Shown here piece by piece: positions 7,591 through 11,364 of a stretch of 11,364 nt of DNA. The DNA comes from CAYOFK01 sp964403185 (GTDB lineage Bacteria > Bacteroidota > Bacteroidia > Bacteroidales > VadinHA17), in NCBI GenBank assembly GCA_964403185.1, contig CAYOFK010000096.1, forward strand, positions 1 through 11,364, read 5' to 3'. Position numbers and translations under genes: made by a program. Position 1 is the first letter of the stretch. The number at the start of each line of letters is the position of its first letter. The notes under the pieces were generated by a model. The model was given only the letters and a program-made list of their open reading frames with translations, was not told where the DNA came from and did not search any database.

Positions 7591-7598
7591 TATCTTTG
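7591..7598 (+). promoter_or_regulatory. Candidate Bacteroidota -7 box for the S46 peptidase gene
   Basis: TATCTTTG is a perfect TAnnTTTG match in the 117-base gap between rnhB and the peptidase gene. It ends 50 bases before the ATG at 7649, so the leader would be about 40-45 bases. No TTTG is found at the expected -33 distance, only weak T-rich sequence. The leader is A-rich just before the start codon, as is common where Bacteroidota lack a Shine-Dalgarno sequence. Confidence 0.55.
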
Positions 7599-7648
7599 TA
7601 CTCCTGCCCCAAAATAATGACGCTTGATCAAAACTTAAAAATATCGTT

Positions 7649-9796
7649 ATGAAAAGAATTTACTTGTTGCTAACTGCTTTTGTGATGGTTTTTACCGGTT
7701 CGTTAAAAGCCGATGAAGGGATGTGGTTGTTACCACTGCTCGAGAAACTCAATATGGGCACCATGACGGAACTGGGCCTGGAATTATCAGCAGAGGAGAT
7801 CTACAGTATTAATAATTCGAGTCTGAAGGATGCCATTGTGATCTTTGGTGGTGGTTGTACTGCCGAGATTGTTTCCGACCAGGGCTTGCTGCTTACAAAT
7901 CATCATTGTGGTTACGGGAGGATCCAGGCTCACAGTTCCACAGAACACAATTATCTGGAAGATGGTTTCTGGGCCGGAACAAAAGCCGATGAGCTCACCA
8001 ACCCGGGGCTTTCTGTTACTTTCCTGGTGAGAATTGAAGATGTTTCTGAAAAAGTCAATGCAGATTTGAATGATGATATGGATGCTGAAGCCCGGTCTGC
8101 TAAGATCCGGGAACTTTCGGGTCAGATACAGGATGCCGCAACAGACGGGAACCATTATTCAGCCAGGGTGCAGTCTTTTTTTGGAGGAAATAATTTTTAC
8201 CTCCTTGTTTATGAGACCTTTCGTGATGTGCGGCTGGTTGGAGCTCCCCCTTCCTCTATAGGCAAATATGGCGGTGACACTGATAACTGGGAATGGCCCC
8301 GCCATACCGGTGATTTCAGTGTATTCAGAGTGTATATGGCTCCCGATGGGAAACCGGCCGCGTATGCCCCTGAAAACATTCCCCTGAAGCCGAGGCATTA
8401 TTTACCGGTATCCATTAAAGGAGTGAAGCCCGGTGATTTTGCCATGGTTCTGGGTTATCCGGGTGGAACGCAACGCTATATGACCTCCTGGGAAATTGAA
8501 GAAGTACTGGACATTACGCATCCCAACCGTATCAAGATCCGCGGCGCCAGGCAGGAAATTTTACTTGAAGACATGCTGGCTGATGAAAAAGTCCGTATCC
8601 AGTACGCCTCAAAATATTCAGGATCCAGTAACTACTGGAAGTTTTCAATCGGACAAAGCCAGGGATTAAAACGGCTGAAGGTAAAGGAACAAAAGAAGCA
8701 GATTGAAGATGATTTTTCAGACTGGGTTGAAGGAAACAGTGCCAGAAAGGACAAATACGACAAAGCGCTCGAATTGATCAAAACCTCCATTGAAGGAAGG
8801 AAGGAATACCTACATGCAAGGCAGTATCTTTCGGAATGCATCCTGAGAGGCAGTGAGCTGATCTTGTTTGCCGGCAGGGCCCGGGGATTGTATGAAGCTC
8901 TTGAAAGCGGGGATGAGGAACAGATCCGTAAAGCGGCAGATAGTTTTAAGGAACGTGCCCGGGGTTTTTATAAGAATTATAATGCTCCCACCGACCGTAA
9001 AGTCGTAAAGGCCATGCTTAAAATGTTTGCTGAAGATGTACCTGTTCAATACCAGCCTGATTTTTTCCAAACGATACAAACAAAATACAAAGGAGATTTT
9101 AATAAGTTTGTTGACCGGATGTTTGACAAGTCGGTATTTGTGTCAGAAGAAAGGCTCAATGCATTTTTAGCCGATCCCAGCCTGAAGGTCCTTAATAAAG
9201 ACCTTGCCCTGATGGCAGCTCTGTCAAGTTCAGAAAAGAATTCAGAATTGAGGGATAGTGCTTCAGAATTCGCCACCGGTTTTGCAAAAGGACACCGCTT
9301 GTTCGTTGCCGGCCTCAGGGAAATGGATGAGAATATTGTGCGCTACCCGGATGCCAATTTCAGTATGCGTTTAACTTATGGAACCGTAAAAGGGTATGAC
9401 CCCAGGGATGCCGTTCATTATAAGTATTTCACCACCGTTGAAGGGATCATGGAAAAGGAAGATCCGGACAATTTTGAATTTGTAGTGGAGGAAAAACTGA
9501 AAGAGCTTTATAAGTCAAAAGATTACGGGGAATACGGAGTGGACGGACAAATGCCGGTTTGTTTCCTTACCAACAATGATATTACAGGTGGAAATTCAGG
9601 AAGTCCCATGATCAATGGAAACGGTGAACTCATCGGACTGGCCTTCGATGGAAACTGGGAAGCCATGAGTGGGGATATAGCTTTTGAACCGGATTTACAG
9701 CGGTGCATTGCAGTAGATATCCGGTACGTATTATTCATCATGGATAAATTTGCAGGCGCCGGGCACCTGGTGGATGAGATGAAGGTAGTTAAGTAA
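7649..9796 (+). CDS. S46 family dipeptidyl-peptidase (DPP7-like)
   Basis: This 715-residue exported serine exopeptidase removes dipeptides from the N-terminus of oligopeptides, probably in the periplasm, feeding amino-acid uptake. A signal peptide (1-20, ending near SLKAD) is followed by the chymotrypsin-like N-terminal part. That part has the catalytic His86 in LLTNHHCGYG and a probable disulfide between Cys70 and Cys87. Asn213 and Trp214 in DNWEWPRHTGDF are expected to hold the substrate amino group, and Asp222 is the catalytic acid. A helical cap domain (about 290-560) comes next, then the nucleophile Ser650 in TGGNSGSP. Gly668, 18 residues after Ser650, aligns by spacing with the residue that is Arg in P. 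gingivalis DPP11 (Asp/Glu-specific) and Gly in DPP7 (hydrophobic P1), which favours DPP7-like specificity. Length matches the family at 710-720 residues. It has its own promoter. Confidence 0.93.
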   Translation: MKRIYLLLTAFVMVFTGSLKADEGMWLLPLLEKLNMGTMTELGLELSAEEIYSINNSSLKDAIVIFGGGCTAEIVSDQGLLLTNHHCGYGRIQAHSSTEHNYLEDGFWAGTKADELTNPGLSVTFLVRIEDVSEKVNADLNDDMDAEARSAKIRELSGQIQDAATDGNHYSARVQSFFGGNNFYLLVYETFRDVRLVGAPPSSIGKYGGDTDNWEWPRHTGDFSVFRVYMAPDGKPAAYAPENIPLKPRHYLPVSIKGVKPGDFAMVLGYPGGTQRYMTSWEIEEVLDITHPNRIKIRGARQEILLEDMLADEKVRIQYASKYSGSSNYWKFSIGQSQGLKRLKVKEQKKQIEDDFSDWVEGNSARKDKYDKALELIKTSIEGRKEYLHARQYLSECILRGSELILFAGRARGLYEALESGDEEQIRKAADSFKERARGFYKNYNAPTDRKVVKAMLKMFAEDVPVQYQPDFFQTIQTKYKGDFNKFVDRMFDKSVFVSEERLNAFLADPSLKVLNKDLALMAALSSSEKNSELRDSASEFATGFAKGHRLFVAGLREMDENIVRYPDANFSMRLTYGTVKGYDPRDAVHYKYFTTVEGIMEKEDPDNFEFVVEEKLKELYKSKDYGEYGVDGQMPVCFLTNNDITGGNSGSPMINGNGELIGLAFDGNWEAMSGDIAFEPDLQRCIAVDIRYVLFIMDKFAGAGHLVDEMKVVK

Positions 9797-9797
9797 T

Positions 9798-9842
9798 AGT
9801 GATACGATGACTGGGAGTCATCGCAACACTTGACTCATCACT
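9798..9842. repeat. Nested hairpin between the peptidase and RNase HI genes
   Basis: A perfect 8-bp hairpin CGATGACT/AGTCATCG with loop GGG (9805-9812 with 9816-9823) is enclosed by AGTGAT (9798-9803) and ATCACT (9837-9842), a 6-bp outer stem. It starts just after the peptidase stop and ends 18 bases before the RNase HI start. It has no T-run, so a classic intrinsic terminator is unlikely. It could separate or differentially stabilise the two genes' messages, or be another member of the local palindrome class. Confidence 0.55.
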
Positions 9843-9860
9843 GCAAAAATATTGGATAAA

Positions 9861-10337
9861 ATGTCAAATCCCATCACCATATATACCGATGGTGCCGCCC
9901 GTGGCAATCCCGGTCCGGGCGGTTATGGAGTAGTTTTAATGTCGGGGAAACACCGGAAGGAGCTATCTGATGGCTTCCGGCTGACCACCAACAACCGGAT
10001 GGAATTACTGGCGGTGATCTCAGGACTGGAAGCCCTGAAGAAGGGAGGCAGCAAGGTGACGGTATATACCGATTCCAGGTACGTGGCGGATGCCGTTGAT
10101 AAAGGCTGGGTTTTTGACTGGGAAAAGAAGGCTTTTAAGAAGAAAAAGAATCCTGATCTGTGGAAACGTTTTTTGAAGATATACCGCAGGCACCAGGTGA
10201 AATTCGTATGGGTGAAGGGCCACGCCAACATTCCTGAAAACGAGCGTTGCGACCGGCTTGCGGTTGAAGCATCCCGGGGGCCCTATCTTAAGGATGATAC
10301 CGGGTATAAGGAAAATGAGACCGGTTTATTCATCTAA
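9861..10337 (+). CDS. rnhA: Ribonuclease HI
   Basis: This 158-residue cytoplasmic enzyme degrades the RNA strand of RNA-DNA hybrids, such as R-loops and Okazaki primers. The catalytic set is visible: Asp10 in IYTDGAARGNPGPGG, Glu48 in TTNNRMELLA, Asp71 in VYTDSRYV, His121 in WVKGHA, and Asp131 in NERCDRLA. The basic handle region of E. coli-type enzymes (about 82-105, with KKAFKKKKNPDLWKRF) is present. Length is close to the E. coli enzyme (155), so it is a stand-alone bacterial form without an extra hybrid-binding domain. I use the ATG at 9861. A TTG at 9852 is in frame but adds only three residues. It follows the peptidase gene by 64 bases with a nested hairpin between them and no clear promoter box, so it may depend on readthrough. 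It converges on the fibre-like gene. Confidence 0.95.
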   Translation: MSNPITIYTDGAARGNPGPGGYGVVLMSGKHRKELSDGFRLTTNNRMELLAVISGLEALKKGGSKVTVYTDSRYVADAVDKGWVFDWEKKAFKKKKNPDLWKRFLKIYRRHQVKFVWVKGHANIPENERCDRLAVEASRGPYLKDDTGYKENETGLFI

Positions 10338-10360
10338 TAAAGTTTGAAAGGTTTTGCCCG

Positions 10361-10395
10361 TACTCGTCAGACTACGTCGGGTAGTCAGACGAGTA
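10361..10395. repeat. Near-perfect 15-bp inverted repeat, 5-base loop
   Basis: TACTCGTCAGACTAC (10361-10375) pairs with 10381-10395 at 14 of 15 positions around the loop GTCGG, with one A-A mismatch at 10369/10387. It lies 23 bases after the RNase HI stop and could act on that transcript's 3' end. Its arms share GTAnTCGTCnGAC with the inverted repeat at 172-214. It directly abuts the nested repeat that starts at 10395. Confidence 0.7.
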
Positions 10396-10504
10396 TTGTA
10401 GAACGGAATGAGGGTTTCTCCGAAACCCAATCGACCTGGACCGTTTTGTTAAACAAAACAGCACGAGGATTGCATCAGCAATCTGAGTAACGTCGATCTG
10501 CAAT
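10395..10504. repeat. Nested palindromic repeat (copy 2)
   Basis: Outer arms ATTGTAGA (10395-10402) and TCTGCAAT (10497-10504) pair over eight positions, with one G-T wobble. They enclose three small hairpins: GGGTTTC/GAAACCC with loop TCC (10412-10428), GTTTTGT/ACAAAAC with loop TAA (10443-10459), and GATTGC/GCAATC with loop ATCA (10468-10483). The outer ends match copy 1 at 108-156 (TGTAGAnCG at the left, GTCGATCT-R-CA at the right), but the interior differs and has three hairpins instead of two. It is non-coding in all frames as far as I can see. Confidence 0.65.
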
Positions 10505-10507
10505 GGC

Positions 10508-10542
10508 AAGACCTACGAGGTTTTGAAAACCTCGTAGGTCTT
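10508..10542. terminator. Perfect 17-bp palindrome, possible bidirectional terminator
   Basis: Arms AAGACCTACGAGGTTTT (10508-10524) and 10526-10542 are exact reverse complements around a single G. The element lies between two convergent genes, 25 bases from the end of the fibre-like gene and 170 bases after the RNase HI stop, where a terminator serving both strands would be expected. Both strands have short T-runs inside the arms but none directly after the stem, so an intrinsic terminator is only partly supported. Palindromes of the form AGACCT..AGGT-T-run-AAAACCT..AGGTCT are also a recurrent intergenic repeat in Bacteroidota genomes, from memory. Confidence 0.5.
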
Positions 10543-10567
10543 ATTCCAACATTCCACTCCCGCATTT

Positions 10568-11364
10568 CTACTTCTGTTCCAGCGCCTGGATGCGTTTTTC
10601 AAGGTTTTCAATAATGATTTGCTGTTCTTTTAAAGCTTCCAGCAAAACCACAGTCAGTTTATTATAGTTCACTGCTTTATAGCCCCGGTTTGTAGTTTTC
10701 ACTAATTCAGGAAAAATAAGTTCAACCTCCTGTGCAACAAGTCCAATCTGATCCCTGTCAGAGAATCTGTTTTTCTTATTCTCTTCAACATTCCAATTAT
10801 AAGTTACAGGTTTTAATTTATTGACTTTATTTAAGGAATTTTTTAGTTCAGAAATGTTAGATTTAAACCTGGCATCTGAAGTAACCCAGACTTCATTTAC
10901 CGTTGCATCGCCTGCCACGTGCATGTCAGCATAAAAATTAATATCAAGGTTTAAAAAGTCTCCAAAAATAAAAGCCTGATCCCAGTTGGCTCCTGAATTA
11001 TCAATATACAGGGTATTTGATCCGGTCTCATTGTATCCGGCGCTGAAGCCAAGGAAAACATTGTTACTGCCGGTTATGTTATTATACCCGGCCAGGGCAC
11101 CTACTGCAACATTAGTGTTACCGGTATTAAAATACCCGGTTTCCTGCCCCATAAAAACATTGCCGATCCCGGAAACATTGCTCCATCCGGAACTGGTGCC
11201 CATAAACACATTATAGGCGCCGTTGCTATTGTTGAGGCCGGTTTCCTGGCCAATAAACACATTTGAGATTCCGGTGGTATTGCCTGCCCCGCTGGTTTCA
11301 CCCAGGAATACATTATAGGATCCTGTAGTATTGCTGTTTCCCGAGCTGGATCCCATAAAAACAT
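10568..11364 (-). CDS. Fibre-like repeat protein with C-terminal S74 chaperone domain (5' end outside the window)
   Basis: The C-terminal part of a larger protein is seen; its start lies beyond 11364. The first roughly 115 residues are at least seven tandem units of 16-17 residues (NVFxGxxSGxxNxxG type), resembling a repetitive beta-solenoid or trimeric-fibre region. A short NTLYIDNS segment and a beta region lead to the intramolecular chaperone/S74 domain. That domain has TSDARFKSNI with the catalytic Ser-Asp and Lys positions, LKPVTYNW, IGLVAQEVE with FPELV, and a closing coiled coil (about the last 25 residues). In endosialidases and tail spikes this domain helps trimers fold and then cuts itself off. 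In Bacteroidota many non-phage surface proteins share this end. No other phage gene is nearby, so a cell-surface protein is more likely than a prophage. It converges on rnhA. Confidence 0.85.
   Translation of the reverse strand, partial: VFMGSSSGNSNTTGSYNVFLGETSGAGNTTGISNVFIGQETGLNNSNGAYNVFMGTSSGWSNVSGIGNVFMGQETGYFNTGNTNVAVGALAGYNNITGSNNVFLGFSAGYNETGSNTLYIDNSGANWDQAFIFGDFLNLDINFYADMHVAGDATVNEVWVTSDARFKSNISELKNSLNKVNKLKPVTYNWNVEENKKNRFSDRDQIGLVAQEVELIFPELVKTTNRGYKAVNYNKLTVVLLEALKEQQIIIENLEKRIQALEQK
11015..11364 (-). repeat. Tandem 17-residue (51-bp) protein-coding repeats
   Basis: Within the fibre-like gene at least seven head-to-tail units can be aligned on N-V-F-x-G at a spacing of 17 codons, two of them 16. 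Conserved positions are N-V-[FA]-x-G, G at position 9, N at 12 and G at 15. Unit sequences are diverged at DNA level, so this is an old array. The array continues past the right edge, so the total number is unknown. Confidence 0.85.

Noticed and set aside
10568..11364. Prophage or phage tail region
   Set aside because: Only the S74 chaperone domain suggests phage. The neighbours are rnhA and an S46 peptidase, and such domains are common in non-phage Bacteroidota proteins.

Overview
The window looks like a chromosomal segment from a member of the Bacteroidota. Four things point there: an OmpA-family protein with the TPR / PD40-propeller / carboxypeptidase-regulatory / OmpA-C layout of the type IX secretion protein PorE; an S46 dipeptidyl-peptidase; Bacteroidota-type TAnnTTTG promoter boxes with almost no Shine-Dalgarno signals; and intergenic DNA full of short nested palindromes. 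No tRNA, rRNA, CRISPR array, transposase or phage packaging gene is visible. No stretch longer than 260 bases lacks a gene.

Layout, left to right. Positions 1-258 are non-coding and hold two adjacent palindromic repeat modules. On the minus strand follow a histone-deacetylase-family amidohydrolase (261 to 1113) and, transcribed just before it with a 1-base gap, a large PorE-like envelope protein (1115-3664). Its C-terminus seems to carry two degenerate SPOR-like repeats. A small VanZ-like membrane protein (3792-4220, plus) diverges from this pair and converges on a Wzx/MOP-type polysaccharide flippase (4232-5743, minus). Divergent from the flippase are a GT4-type glycosyltransferase (5788-6918) and ribonuclease HII, which seems to start at a TTG one base after the glycosyltransferase stop (6920-7531). 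An S46 peptidase with its own promoter (7649-9796) and ribonuclease HI (9861-10337) follow on the plus strand. A second block of nested palindromes fills 10338-10567. The window ends inside a minus-strand gene (10568 to beyond 11364) for a repeat-rich fibre-like protein with a C-terminal S74 intramolecular chaperone domain.

The genes do not form one pathway. The themes are cell envelope (PorE-like protein, flippase, glycosyltransferase, VanZ-like protein), removal of RNA from RNA-DNA hybrids (RNase HI and HII, 2.3 kb apart), and periplasmic peptide use (S46 peptidase). Most genes are ordinary housekeeping or envelope genes. The two least routine observations are the tandem SPOR-like tail on the PorE-like protein and a two-module palindromic repeat that recurs, apparently in inverted order, at both ends of the gene block. 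I found no clear evidence for a new defence or mobile system.
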